Source: Podospora comata (Eukaryota; Ascomycota; Sordariomycetes; Sordariales; Podosporaceae). From it: a DNA stretch of 64,000 nucleotides. Both the position numbers and the translations under genes were made by a program. This document shows, piece by piece, positions 36,418 through 46,739 of the stretch (position 1 is its first letter; the number at the start of each line of letters is the position of its first letter). The stretch lies in NCBI GenBank assembly GCA_017354895.1, contig CP071494.1, forward strand, positions 4,960,001-5,024,000. Direction: 5' to 3'. The notes beneath the pieces were generated by a model that was given only the letters and a program-made list of their open reading frames with translations, had not been told where the DNA came from and ran no database searches.

Positions 36418-37530
36418 GTTGTTGGATTTGACCTTGGATGTTCTGGGGTGGGTTCTCACCACGCGGTCTCAAACTTCGATGGACAGTAAGGGAAAGTCTG
36501 TAAGGTAGATAGGATAAGGGGACGCCTCATGCTTCATGTACATAATTGCACCCTTGCATGCCATAACGGTATGTGGTACAAATACTCGTTTTCTCCATCA
36601 AAAGCTTCGATCGATGTGTGTGTCTGTGTGTGTGCAGAATCCTGATGTTTTGGACGGGATGCCCTGGTGGGCTGAGATGTCGAGAGATTGAAAAGGCTGT
36701 CTGTGGTGTGTGTAGCTGGGGTGTCTGCGATGTCAACGAATAGGATGAGTGGTAAGAACCTTGCATATTTGTCCTACAGTCACACCACCGTCGCCTGCTT
36801 TCTCCTCAGGTCCAACCAAAATGCCGACACGGTGAGACAGGAGACAGGGCTGTGTCTCTGATACCCTGGTGGTGTAAACACAGCTGGTAGGTAGCTAGAT
36901 TCACAACATCGTCGAAATGGATGGCTGACCGAGTGTGATCAGGTAAGCTCGCATCAAGCCAAAGAGGGAAAAGGCATCGAGGCGGTACATCAGGAACCTC
37001 GCCGTTATTTTCCCCGCACAAAGCGACCCTAAAAGCCCACACCGCTTGCCTCGTTGAGATAAGGCCCTGTTGCCCTGAAGAGCGAGAACCAAGGATTGAC
37101 CAATGGCGGTCTTGGCCCGTTCGCCATCGCCTTCTTGGCCTCCCCCTGCAAGAGTTCCATCGGTCTCTTGCCCTCGATCGAGGACCAAACCAAGTTCGGA
37201 CCATGACAGCAGAAGCGGGGTCGGCAGTTCAGCCTATGGGTTGCCATTGGTGATGATGGGTGATCTGGTTCCTGCGGTCTGCCAACGGCAAGCTTTGAGA
37301 AGCGTCACGTTGGCGCCCACGGTACCGGTGCTGAAGGGGGTGCTCGGAGAGTAAAAGAAGGACCGGGCTCCATATTTTGATCCTGTCCTTTTCCCTCGCT
37401 CTCAACCGTTGCTGACAGCCAACCTTTTCTGCCCGTCCACGACAGGGTCAGCCCACCATCTGTGTCCTTTCACCGATTCACTAGAAGCCAGCACCCTGCG
37501 GCTCACCAACGTGGTTGACAGCAACGTACA
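36418..37530. other. Intergenic xylanase / monooxygenase
   Basis: 3' flank of GH11 (a GT-rich run near 36617-36635) and the upstream region of the monooxygenase. Open frames here (e.g. 36806-37204 -) show no conserved motif. Confidence 0.5.
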
Positions 37531-38832
37531 ATGGCGAATAATTCCCCACGCCGACCCCCATCGGGGATCAAGGTCATCGTGGTCGGAGCTGGCTTCGCGG
37601 GTCTTGCTGCGGCCATTGAATGCGATCGGAAGGGCCACTCCGTCACACTGTTTGACAAGGTTGATAACATTGAAGAGATCACCAGGATCGGCGATATCAT
37701 CTCTTTCGACCCGAATGGCTCCGTTGCCTTCGAGCGCTGGCCAGGTGTTGTGGATCAAATGGAAGCCATTGCCCGCCAGACTAAGCACATTGACCTATAT
37801 CACCACCAAGGCAAGTTTGTCACGCGGCAGGACTTCTCCCACGAGAAGGCATGGGGAAGAAGGATCAATGGCCACCGAGGGCAATTGCACAACATCATAT
37901 ACCGACATGCTGTGGATCGTGGTATCGACATCCGCCTCGGGAAGCGGGTCGAGGACTACTTTGAGCAAGACTCGCCCCCTCAGGCCGGTGTGGTGGTGAA
38001 CGGAGAGCGCATCGCGGCGGACGTGGTGATCGCGGCCGAGGGAGTGAGATCGCGAGGGAGGAAGATTGTGCTCGGTTTTGACGAAAACCCAAAGTCGTCC
38101 GGGTACGCCGTGTACAGAGCCTGGTTTCCGGCCGACCGGGTGCGCAATAATCCTGTCATCAAGCATCTGGTTGAGAATGGCGACACGCACCAGGGCTTCA
38201 TCGGGCCGGACATCCACTTTCTGGCCTCCACCATCAAGAACGGGACCGAGGTCAACTGGGTCTTCACCCACATTGACGATGGGAATATCGAGGAGTCATG
38301 GCAGTTTCCGGGAAAGCCCGAGGAGGCGCTCAAGTATCTTGAGGGGTGGTGCGATGTCGTGCATGAACTGGTCAAGGCGACGCCTGATGGAAGACTGATA
38401 GACCATAAGCTGGTGTACCGGGACCCCCTGCCGACGTTCATCTCACCCAAGCGGCGGATTGCCTTGATTGGCGACTCTGCGCATCCATTCCTGCCCACGT
38501 CGATTCAAGGAGCGAGCCAGAGTATCGAAGATGGCGTTGTATTGGCGACCTGCCTAGAGCTCAGCGGTAGACAGAACATCCCGCGAGCTCTAAAGGCGTA
38601 CGAGAAACTTCGATACGCACGAGTACATCGGGCACAGGCCAATGGCCCAAAGATGAGAGAGAGGTGGCACAAGGCAGACTGGAATGAGGTGTGGAAAAAG
38701 CCAGAGATGATCCACCTCATTCGGGAAACGTGGCTGCTGAATTTTGATGCCGAGAAGGATGCATATGACAGGTTCTCCAGTGTCCTCGAGGAGTTGGAGA
38801 GAGATGAACAGCAAACCAAACCAAGGCTGTAA
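37531..38832 (+). CDS. FAD-dependent aromatic monooxygenase (salicylate hydroxylase-like)
   Basis: A single exon of 433 residues with ATG at 37531. Class A flavoprotein monooxygenase motifs are all present in order: the Rossmann GxGxxG with a following acidic residue (VIVVGAGFAGLAAAIECDRK), Arg in HRGQLHNII, the DG motif region (ADVVIAAEGVRSRGRK, with Glu instead of Asp), and the GD motif (RRIALIGDSAHPFLPTSIQG). Such enzymes hydroxylate aromatic rings with NAD(P)H and O2. The substrate cannot be read from sequence, and no pathway partners lie next to it. No signal peptide, so cytosolic. Confidence 0.9.
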   Translation: MANNSPRRPPSGIKVIVVGAGFAGLAAAIECDRKGHSVTLFDKVDNIEEITRIGDIISFDPNGSVAFERWPGVVDQMEAIARQTKHIDLYHHQGKFVTRQDFSHEKAWGRRINGHRGQLHNIIYRHAVDRGIDIRLGKRVEDYFEQDSPPQAGVVVNGERIAADVVIAAEGVRSRGRKIVLGFDENPKSSGYAVYRAWFPADRVRNNPVIKHLVENGDTHQGFIGPDIHFLASTIKNGTEVNWVFTHIDDGNIEESWQFPGKPEEALKYLEGWCDVVHELVKATPDGRLIDHKLVYRDPLPTFISPKRRIALIGDSAHPFLPTSIQGASQSIEDGVVLATCLELSGRQNIPRALKAYEKLRYARVHRAQANGPKMRERWHKADWNEVWKKPEMIHLIRETWLLNFDAEKDAYDRFSSVLEELERDEQQTKPRL

Positions 38833-39097
38833 ATATGCTTTCCTTGCTTGTTTGTATCCCGGTGTCGATGAAACGACGGTCGAGAGATTTTCTTATTAAA
38901 TGAACATCTAGGTAGCGAACTGTCTCGCGGTAGAAGTAAAGCCTGGGGTGATGGTCCTATGCCAAGATTGTAGCCCCTGAACCCCTGATTTAACCCTGAA
39001 CCCCTGAGAAATGGTGGAGAGTGATGTAAACCCCACTCTAATTTGTAGAACAATGTAGGTGAATACTACTACTATCTCTTCTGATAAATAAGGTGCG

Positions 39098-40069
39098 TTA
39101 GCGAACTCCTCCCAGGGCCCCCATTGTCATGCCTGCCAAAACCGGCATCGCCATCGTCCATGACCTTGCCAACCCTCTTCCCTCATATTCTTGCTCAGGC
39201 TTCGACCACCTGCCACCCGCAAACTTCCCACAGCCGTAGCCCCCATAACCAAACCCATACATCTTGGACCCTGGTCTGAGATATCTGCCCTTCGGCTTGC
39301 TATAACCATATTCCGACTCGTCGTAGATAATCTCGTCGAGGTAAGGACTGATCGGCTTGGCGTCGGCCACACCTGGGAATGTGTGACCAGGTGCCTCGAG
39401 ATACATGTGCGTCCTGTTCTCGTCCTTGCCCAAGAACGCTGGGCGGGAGGTGTGCATGGCGGTGGCCATCCCTCTGCGGAGGATGCGATGTTGACGGTAC
39501 ATTTCTTTCTCCTTGAGAGCCCTCTCGGCCCGTGCTGAGACACGCTCGTCATGTGTCGTACCAGTAAGTGTATCCTTCAGCTTTCTCGCTAACGAGCGCT
39601 TTCCTGAGGTGTCACTGCTCTTGGAGTCAGAGCCAGAGTCGTCCGTTGGTTCGTCAGACAAGTCATCGGCGCTGTCCAGAACCGTCTCGGAAATTTGAAG
39701 ACGGACCTTGTCCTTCTCTGCCTCGTTGAGTGACGAAAGAAATTCGGAGTCGTCATGTGGATGGTGCCAGATGGATCTGGGGTTGGGGTTGTAGTTGGTG
39801 TCAACGAAGAACTGGTGATGCGTGTCTGGATCAAATTCCCTAACCCATCCAGAGGGAACGGGGCGAAGTTCGTCTTCCATGCTGCGGCGGGCTTGCATTG
39901 GAATGGCGTCTTTGTGTTGAAGTGCTGTGGTTGTGGAGATGGTCCCGGAGCTGGTTGAATTGGTTTCGTTGTTGCCAGAGAGTGACGACTGTAATGCTTC
40001 AGAGTGGATTGCGGGTGGTGAGCCTCTTTCTACCTTGGTGCTGCTCGAACGTGATGGCGATACAGACAT
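39098..40069 (-). CDS. WW-domain protein
   Basis: A single exon of 323 residues; I choose ATG 40069 (MSVSPSRSSS) because upstream codons look like leader. One WW domain at about residues 74-108: PVPSGWVREFDPDTHHQFFV then RSIWHHP, with two Trp and the central aromatic pair in place. WW domains bind Pro-rich or pSer-Pro peptides. Next is an acidic/Ser stretch (LDSADDLSDEPTDDSGSDSK), a basic helical region (SARAERALKEKEMYRQHRIL) and a Gly/Tyr-rich C-terminal block (GFGYGGYGCGKFAGG). A hydrophobic end (AMPVLAGMTMGALGG) might contact membrane. Proteins of this layout are widespread in filamentous ascomycetes without assigned function. Confidence 0.85.
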   Translation of the reverse strand: MSVSPSRSSSTKVERGSPPAIHSEALQSSLSGNNETNSTSSGTISTTTALQHKDAIPMQARRSMEDELRPVPSGWVREFDPDTHHQFFVDTNYNPNPRSIWHHPHDDSEFLSSLNEAEKDKVRLQISETVLDSADDLSDEPTDDSGSDSKSSDTSGKRSLARKLKDTLTGTTHDERVSARAERALKEKEMYRQHRILRRGMATAMHTSRPAFLGKDENRTHMYLEAPGHTFPGVADAKPISPYLDEIIYDESEYGYSKPKGRYLRPGSKMYGFGYGGYGCGKFAGGRWSKPEQEYEGRGLARSWTMAMPVLAGMTMGALGGVR

Positions 40070-40685
40070 TGTGGCACTTTTTGGCAAAGGCGGGAGGGGA
40101 TATAAGTAGAGATTTACCCGAAACACATAGGCTGGAATGCAGTTGGCAAGCAGTTTTAGTAGCATGTGAAGAGAATAATTTGAAACGAAACTCGCGCGGT
40201 TGAAGTGAGTAAGATTCAAAGCTTGAATGCGGAAGAAGGGACATAACTGCTTGTTAGTGTGCTCTGGAAGCCAATCTGACATGATGGCAGTCAGACGTCA
40301 TGTAGCTGTCAAATCACTGTTGCATCGAAAGTGGGTTTGGACACAGAACTACTGCAAAGCCAGTGCTGGCTCATGTGAGCCACGAGCCAGCTGCACATAT
40401 AGTCTGGGACTCGTCTCCATTAATTCGCGATTGGAAGTCAAAATGGCCGTGTTTGCAGAAAAACCTTTACACAAATACGTGTGTATCAAGAAAGAGATCG
40501 AGGCCCTTCAAGGCATGCATCCTCCGGTTCGAAAGTCCCGTCCCATAGCACGTGAACATTGCGCAAGTCCGTTCACTATGCTAGCATACAGAATAATTAG
40601 TACTCCATTGAAGTCAAATACAACGTAAAATAACTATCACCTCACACCTTCTTTTGTCCACGAGGTGACCAGGTACCCTACCTAA
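40070..40685. other. Intergenic
   Basis: Upstream of the WW gene and downstream of the next minus-strand gene. Small open frames only. Confidence 0.55.
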
Positions 40686-41648
40686 TTATATTGCCTGCCT
40701 TCCCCTTACGTTGAAGAGCTCATACTCGTCACTGGTATTGTCGGTTTCCGCCATCATCAAATCGGGATGCCTTCTCTCCTGCTGCCGACCTGCCTTCAGC
40801 ATCCCAGGGCTTGCCATTCTATGATCTCTATCCACCCTGATTTCACCAAGTTCGGAAGGCGGTACATGTCTCGGTCTGATTCCCGGAGCAGCTTCTTCCA
40901 CTCTGCGATGCTGCAGGGGAGCTGTGTGTAGGACGTATACACACTGAGGACAGTATCCATCGGTATTGATATTTCTGTGACGATGGTGACACCCTCTACA
41001 CCAACGCGCGTGAGGATGGGCATGAGAATGTAGAAGCCTGTCTCGCAGTGTGGTGCCAAGGACCACTCGGGGTTGGGGTGGGCCCTCGCCAAAGACCCGG
41101 TTGTACGAGATAGGCCGGAGGCTATGCCGGACACCGTGAGGTTGCCTCGATGGTGATGGCGGGGGAGAGTGCCGCGTCCGGACGTAGCGGCATCCTGGGT
41201 TTGGGGCAGCCGGTGCACCAGGCGAGATGCTACGAAAATAAGGTCGGTCGTGATCCTCTCCTTCGACACCCCCAATGATAGCCCGCACAGGAGAGGGATT
41301 GCGGAAGGGAGGAGAGTGGCGTGTGGGCGCAAGCGGATGTGGTGGATATGCTTTCAGCTGGTAGCCTGCCTCACGAATGATCATGCTGGCGCCTGGGGCA
41401 TTGTATATGATGGTGTTAGAGGATTCGTAAGCGGCTTCCGGGGGTTGCTCCATGTGACCCAAGTTGACAATTACCTTCACCGGGCGATCGGAGTCCCTAC
41501 GAATCGCAGGAATAAGGCGGTGAGAAAGAAAAGCATCGATGGCATCCAATTCGGAGACTTCACGTGTTACAGCGTCCCCGATGTAGGGCGCCGTCTTGCG
41601 ATAGGGATAATGCCTTGCCCCATATGGTTCAGGTCGGTGATGTGCCAT
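40686..41648 (-). CDS. Hypothetical Pro/Arg/His-rich protein with possible zinc ribbon
   Basis: A single-exon ORF of 320 residues from ATG 41648. I do not recognise the family. Residues about 30-95 look structured (VTREVSELDAIDAFLSHRLI, VKVIVNLGHMEQPPEAAYES, TIIYNAPGASMIIREAGYQL). The middle is Pro/Arg/Ser-rich and disordered. A cluster of Cys and His, ARWCRGCHHRHRNINTDGYC then PQC, has C-x2-C..C-x2-C spacing and could bind zinc. An acidic tail follows (AETDNTSDEYELFNVRG). Coding is supported by the long uninterrupted frame, ATG start and the ordered C-x2-C pairs, but not by known homology. Confidence 0.6.
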   Translation of the reverse strand: MAHHRPEPYGARHYPYRKTAPYIGDAVTREVSELDAIDAFLSHRLIPAIRRDSDRPVKVIVNLGHMEQPPEAAYESSNTIIYNAPGASMIIREAGYQLKAYPPHPLAPTRHSPPFRNPSPVRAIIGGVEGEDHDRPYFRSISPGAPAAPNPGCRYVRTRHSPPPSPSRQPHGVRHSLRPISYNRVFGEGPPQPRVVLGTTLRDRLLHSHAHPHARWCRGCHHRHRNINTDGYCPQCVYVLHTAPLQHRRVEEAAPGIRPRHVPPSELGEIRVDRDHRMASPGMLKAGRQQERRHPDLMMAETDNTSDEYELFNVRGRQAI

Positions 41649-41942
41649 GGCTTAGGCTCAAGTGGGTGGGTAAAAAGGTCAGAGAGCGAATTCGGGCAAA
41701 AGAAAGAGCTGTTCAAAGGGGCCAGGAGGGGCAAATGTAGGGGTACTACGCAGTCGAGCGTGTCAAGGGTAGCTACCTACAATCTGTCTCACAACCTAGA
41801 GTAGTACAGCGAAACCGGACAGCATCTTCCGAGAACCAAAGTCTTGCGTGATGAAGTGTGTATTTCTGGTCAGGGCCTTTTAGTTGATTTGAGCTGTATC
41901 TAAGAGAACATGAGCTAGGTTACCATATCCTCTTTCTGCCAT

Positions 41943-42726
41943 CTAACCTTGAATTTCAATCTTGCGAGCCCCCGTCTTTTCAGCCTTGGGTACGAGGATA
42001 TCCAGAATGCCTTGGTTGAATTTGGCCTTCACCTTGTCTTGGTCGATGTTGTTGGGAAAGTTGAAGACGCGGGAGAACTCTCCAAATGAACGCTCGCTCA
42101 GCCAGTACTTGGGTCCCGAGGATTTATCCTTGGAATCTTTGGTGTCCTTGGAATCCTTCATCTTCACTTCACTGTCTTTACCTTTGGCGCCTTCTATCTT
42201 CTTGGATGAGTCGGAGCTGCCCAGGCGAAGCGATGGGTCACCTTCCTCGTGCTTGCGTTCCGTGTGGCCACTGACAACCATGGTCTGCGGGCTGGGAGAT
42301 ACAAAGTTAGGGATGGGTTGGGAAGAAGGGGAAAATGGGGGAGGGGTACTCGGTAAATCGAATTTCGACATTTTCAGGCGAGACACCTGGGAGCTCCCCT
42401 TGCAGGGTATAATCTTTGTCGTGCTCTGTGACGTCGAACTTTGGCGAAAAGTTCTGGAGGCTGGTGCTGCTATCGGCATGGTGACCTCCGAGCTCACGGG
42501 CGTACTTGTCGAAGTCATCCAACATGCGGAAGAGTGACGAGAAGCCTGGCGTTGGAGAATTGGCGTGGGAGATGCGGGGGTACCAGAGAGACATCTTGGG
42601 CGAAGTTCTGTTTGAGATCCTGGGACCGGTGATACTATGTGCGAGCCGGCGGGTAGTGGCTGACTTGGGAGCTCTTGAGCGGAGAAGAGTGGGAATCTTG
42701 CCGGTAAAAGTGCGCGATGACTGCAT
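41943..42726 (-). CDS. hsp30: Small heat-shock protein, HSP30/Hsp20 type
   Basis: ATP-independent chaperone of the alpha-crystallin family. Exons 42726-42350 and 42291-41943 encode 241 residues. The 58-nt intron (GTACCC..CTCCCAG) joins EIRFT-D-PQTMVVSGHTERK. The alpha-crystallin domain runs from FDVTEHDKDYTLQGELPGVS to FGEFSRVFNFPNNIDQDKVK and AKFNQGILDILVPK. It is split by a Ser/Asp/Lys-rich insert (SKDTKDSKDKSSGP), usual for fungal HSP30. The frame starts 44 residues before the typical HSP30 beginning (MSLWYPRISHANSPTPGF). That extension (MQSSRTFTGKIPTLLRSRAP..) is Arg/Ser/Thr-rich and free of acidic residues, like a mitochondrial presequence. An internal start at 42594 would give the cytosolic form. 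Confidence 0.93.
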
Positions 42727-43731
42727 GGAACCTTGGCTGAAGGGCAGGTTGAAGACAGCCTATCTTCTTACATTTGGCAAGCAAGCAGGCAGCTATATAC
42801 CAGTTCTCATCTCTCCTCGTCTGCTTTGACATTCCTCTCGGTTGATGGTCTCCGTCATGTTGGCTGTCCCGTGGCTTTGTTCTCGAAGCGTATGATGCGT
42901 AATGTGGTCGTCGTGACGATAACATGAACTGACCTGAACGCGCTGTGGTTGCTCCATCTGAAATCCCAACGCTGCACAGACGGGACCCACCAAAGAACTG
43001 AATCCGACCGTCGCCGGCCGGAGGACGGGAGTGGAGACGGGAGGCTCCGGGTGTGAGGCCGGATGCTATCTGGCCGGTTCCGGGAAAGGATACTCTCTGG
43101 ACCGATGAAAGACCCATCCCCTCACCAGTCAAAGACAGCGGAGAAAGTCCAAAAGGAGTGTGATGTGATTGGATCTGTGGAATGACAGGGCCGGACCTTT
43201 TCAGCCGACAAGCCCTAGTTTTGGTTACGGGCTAGCTCGAAATAAGCAGCAGCTAATCTGTAAAGGGTAACGCGGACTTGTAACGGTGATGTCATAGGCA
43301 ACAATCCTGCCCGTGGGATGCCACCCCGCAGTTTGACCACCAGGGAAAGGCGAGAACCTCTTGGTCCTTGTACCAGCTTTTCATTTTCTGCTTGCGGCCT
43401 CGAGTGCCTCTTGCTCCGTAGGTGGTACGCACTGATCAGGGAAGGGCTTGTTCTCCGCCGAGCTGCACATCCACCGATCACCCAGCCAGTTTGATGACTG
43501 AACCTCCAGGATTACCACCAAACATCGTACGATTCTTGCATCCCCCAGCTTCTCGACTGTCCGCTTGAGCCCTCTCCCTCCAGCGCGACGGGCGCACCAG
43601 CCCACACCGCACCTCACCACCCCTCCCCGACCGACAAGTAGAGCAGTTTCCAGACTGCCGCAGCGGCCCGCTAGGTAGCGCACTTGCTCCGGCCCGGGCT
43701 CAACCAGTCAGGTCCGTTTTTCGGCTTCAAG
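42727..43731. other. Divergent promoter region hsp30 / histidine kinase
   Basis: Upstream of both genes. Contains a TTCnnGAA heat-shock-type core at 42880-42887. No coding signal. Confidence 0.55.
42880..42887. promoter_or_regulatory. Heat-shock-element-like core (TTCTCGAA)
   Basis: Inverted NTTCNNGAAN unit about 155 bp upstream of the hsp30 ATG. A full element needs a third nGAAn unit, which I did not find in perfect register, so this is a partial site. Confidence 0.35.
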
Positions 43732-46272
43732 ATGGCCGACTTTGCTGGTGGAGGGACTGCCCCCGCCCATCCAGACCTAGGTCTTCTTTTTGATCTCTCG
43801 CCTCTGCCTTCGCTCCTCCTTTCGCCCTCGTGGCGCATCACCAGAGCCTCTGCGCGCTTCCTCGAAGAATGGAACCCCTCCCCCGAGGCCTGCGTTGGCC
43901 AAGAACTGCTGGCCTTTGTGCAGAACCAACTCTCTCCATCCCCTGTCCACCTCAAGTTTCTCACCACGGCCATCGACGATGCGATTGCCTTGCGCACAGA
44001 GCGAACCTCGATGCTGATCAGCACGAGGCGCTCCGTTTCCTGGAGGGCACGTGTGATACCGTATTTCAAGGGCGATGAGCTTTTGGCCATTGTCACGGAG
44101 TGGCAGAAGAACTTGTTCACAGACGACGAGGTCCAACCCGGCCTCTCCACCGATGAGGCTTTCCGCATTCTTGTTCAGGCAGTCAAGGATTATGCGATAT
44201 TTCTACTCGATACCACAGGCCACATCGCGACGTGGAACACGGGCGCTGAACTCCTGAAGGGCTACCGACGGGATGAGATCATCGGCAAGCACTTTTCTGT
44301 TTTTTACGGCAAGGAGGATCTGGACATCAAGAAGCCAGAGATGGAGTTGGAGATCTGCATGCGCGATGGCAGAGTGGAAGACGAGGGGTGGCGCTACAGA
44401 AAAGACGGCAGTCGGTTCTGGGCCAACGTCGTTATCACGGCCGTGTACAAAAACGGCGTTCATGTGGGCTTTGGAAAAGTGACACGAGACTTGACGGAGC
44501 GCAAGTCAGCCGAGTCTCGACTAATTGCTGCCTACGAGGAGAGTGAGAAGCTCAAATCTGACTTTTTGGCCAACATGAGCCACGAGATTCGCACCCCCAT
44601 GCACGGCATGCTCTCGGCATGCGCCTTGCTTCTGGACACAAGCCTCTCGTCGCGGCAGCGCGACATTGTCGGCATCATGGACGAGTCAGGACAGGTGCTG
44701 CTGCAGGTTATCAATGACATCCTCGACTATTCCAAACTGGCGTCTGGGAGCTTTTCCATTCACTCGGACATTGTCGGCATCACGAGCATTGTCACCTCGG
44801 TAGTACGAAGCGTGCAGACGACATTGCCCCCATCTGTGCATTTCGAAATGTTTCTGGCGCCAGACCTCCCCAGGTCGGTGCAAGGCGACCCTCTGAGATA
44901 CCGACAGATACTGCACAACATTGTTGGAAATGCCGCCAAGTTTACAGAAAAGGGCAGCATTCGGGTCAGGGCCGGCCTGCAGCGAGAGGACCACGACAGC
45001 TATATAGTCATGACCGAGGTGACAGACACCGGCATTGGTATCCCCGAGGCTGCCGCTGCAAGCCTTTTCACGCCTTTCACCCAGTTCGATGCAACCACAA
45101 CAAAACAGTACAAGGGCACTGGACTCGGTCTGTCCATCGCCAAGTCATTGGCCGAGTTGATGGGGGGGAGCATCGGGTATCGCCCCAACCCCGAACGGCA
45201 CGGCAGCATATTTTGGTTTACGGCGCGGTTCAAAAAGATCAAGAGCCTTGAGCAAATTCAAGACTGGAAAAGCAGGTTGGTCCGGAAGGGCGGTGCAATT
45301 CTGGCCATGCCCGAGGCAGACGTGGTTAGCTTGCGACAAAAGCTGGCAGAGGTGGCTCCCATCAAGAGTCTACTGCTGGTGGAAGACAATGTGATCAACC
45401 AGAAGGTTATGCTCGGTCTCCTGAGGTCTCTCGGCTTCAAGAACACTGCGCTTGCCTCCAATGGGTCCGAGGCGGTGAATATGGTGCGGAACAAGCCCGC
45501 GGCCTACGACATCGTCCTCATGGACATCAACATGCCCATTATGGATGGCCATCAAGCTTCCAAGGCGATACGGGACGCAGGCATCCGGGTTCCCATCGTC
45601 GCCATGACGGCATACGCACTCAAGGGCGATAGGGAACGCTGCCTTGAGCATGGCATGAACGACTATATCCCCAAGCCGGTCGACAAGAAGTATCTCATCA
45701 AGGTTCTAGCAAAGTGGCTCCTACAAATGAAGGACTACAGGAAGATCTTTGACGAACAAATGAACAAGCTACGAAGCTACGAATCTTTGACTCCGGGTGC
45801 GAGGGGCCATGTTGCCGATCGTCTCCAGCAACTTTCATTAACTGTCCAGGGCGAAGAAGGTGAAGCAGGCGGAGCCGCCACACCATCTGATCGGTCGGTG
45901 GAACACAAAGACCAATCTGATTCCCATGGCGCACAGTCGTCAGACGACATCATCAATGTGGTCAAGCCTACCTCACAAGAGGAGCACCGGCACACCAGCA
46001 GTGTGGTATCTTCACCGCGTTTCGAGCCACTTTTGCCGCCAGTTCAGCTCGAAATGCTGGACTCCACCCAGGACATTGGCCTTATGGTGACTGGAGACAT
46101 CGCGCCAAACGCTCTAGGGTCACAAATCTCCGCGGAAGCTGTCGATAGTGGAGGAGACACAGAGAATAGCACCAGCGGGACAACTGCCACCACACCTTTA
46201 GATCCACCACTGGATTCGGACAAGAGCACTGCCGATACCACACATAGGGGGGCAGCCACCCTGCTACCATGA
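43732..46272 (+). CDS. Hybrid histidine kinase (PAS-HisKA-HATPase-REC)
   Basis: A single exon of 846 residues from ATG 43732. Soluble sensor kinase of the fungal multistep phosphorelay, expected to pass phosphate through an HPt protein. Order: an N-terminal PAS-like region (about 20-130), a clear PAS/PAC pair (DYAIFLLDTTGHIATWNTGA.. to VGFGKVTRDLTERKSAESRL, about 145-270), HisKA with phospho-accepting His284 in NMSHEIRTPMHG, HATPase_c with N box LHNIVGNAAKF (about 393), G1 box DTGIGIP (about 432) and G2 KGTGLGLS. A receiver follows with SLLLVEDN, phosphorylated Asp598 in LMDINMPIMDG, Thr in VAMTAYA and Lys in YIPKPVD. The last 160 residues are Ser/Thr-rich and disordered. There are no transmembrane segments. 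Layout recalls Aspergillus TcsA-type kinases with one more PAS; exact group unassigned. Confidence 0.95.
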   Translation: MADFAGGGTAPAHPDLGLLFDLSPLPSLLLSPSWRITRASARFLEEWNPSPEACVGQELLAFVQNQLSPSPVHLKFLTTAIDDAIALRTERTSMLISTRRSVSWRARVIPYFKGDELLAIVTEWQKNLFTDDEVQPGLSTDEAFRILVQAVKDYAIFLLDTTGHIATWNTGAELLKGYRRDEIIGKHFSVFYGKEDLDIKKPEMELEICMRDGRVEDEGWRYRKDGSRFWANVVITAVYKNGVHVGFGKVTRDLTERKSAESRLIAAYEESEKLKSDFLANMSHEIRTPMHGMLSACALLLDTSLSSRQRDIVGIMDESGQVLLQVINDILDYSKLASGSFSIHSDIVGITSIVTSVVRSVQTTLPPSVHFEMFLAPDLPRSVQGDPLRYRQILHNIVGNAAKFTEKGSIRVRAGLQREDHDSYIVMTEVTDTGIGIPEAAAASLFTPFTQFDATTTKQYKGTGLGLSIAKSLAELMGGSIGYRPNPERHGSIFWFTARFKKIKSLEQIQDWKSRLVRKGGAILAMPEADVVSLRQKLAEVAPIKSLLLVEDNVINQKVMLGLLRSLGFKNTALASNGSEAVNMVRNKPAAYDIVLMDINMPIMDGHQASKAIRDAGIRVPIVAMTAYALKGDRERCLEHGMNDYIPKPVDKKYLIKVLAKWLLQMKDYRKIFDEQMNKLRSYESLTPGARGHVADRLQQLSLTVQGEEGEAGGAATPSDRSVEHKDQSDSHGAQSSDDIINVVKPTSQEEHRHTSSVVSSPRFEPLLPPVQLEMLDSTQDIGLMVTGDIAPNALGSQISAEAVDSGGDTENSTSGTTATTPLDPPLDSDKSTADTTHRGAATLLP

Positions 46273-46702
46273 TACGAGGTTCAATACCTCTTTTCCCTTC
46301 TTCCTTGCGTTCTCTTTACTTGTTGTTTCTTTCTTTTTCCCTCTGTTTCTTTTTGGCGCGATCAGGAGTTGACTATATGGTGCTTAGTGTGCTTTGGCAA
46401 GCAGGCAATAACTTTTACTGCATTGATACCTATTTCATTTCTATTTTTGTGGGAGCAAGGGGGTCGAGTTATTGAGTGCACTCGGTGATCGCAACAATGT
46501 CTGTATGGATATGAAGTAGCACGCGGTGGTGATCCGGGACAGGAGTGGTGATTTGGCTTGCATGAAAATGGTGAGATGTGGGTTTATGCAGCGAGTCTGG
46601 AGTTATGGGCATCTAGATAAACAGTACGAAATAGGATGTAGGGTAAAATAGTAACGATAAGGTATATTATTCTACGGCAACATACTCCATGTACAGTATA
46701 AC

Positions 46703-46735
<33 letters not shown>
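46703..46735. repeat. T14A19 homopolymer junction
   Basis: Fourteen T followed by nineteen A, a self-complementary tract, then gaaacaaaaaaac. Could form a hairpin, exclude nucleosomes, or serve as a bidirectional terminator between kinase and neighbour. Confidence 0.8.
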
Positions 46736-46739
<4 letters not shown>

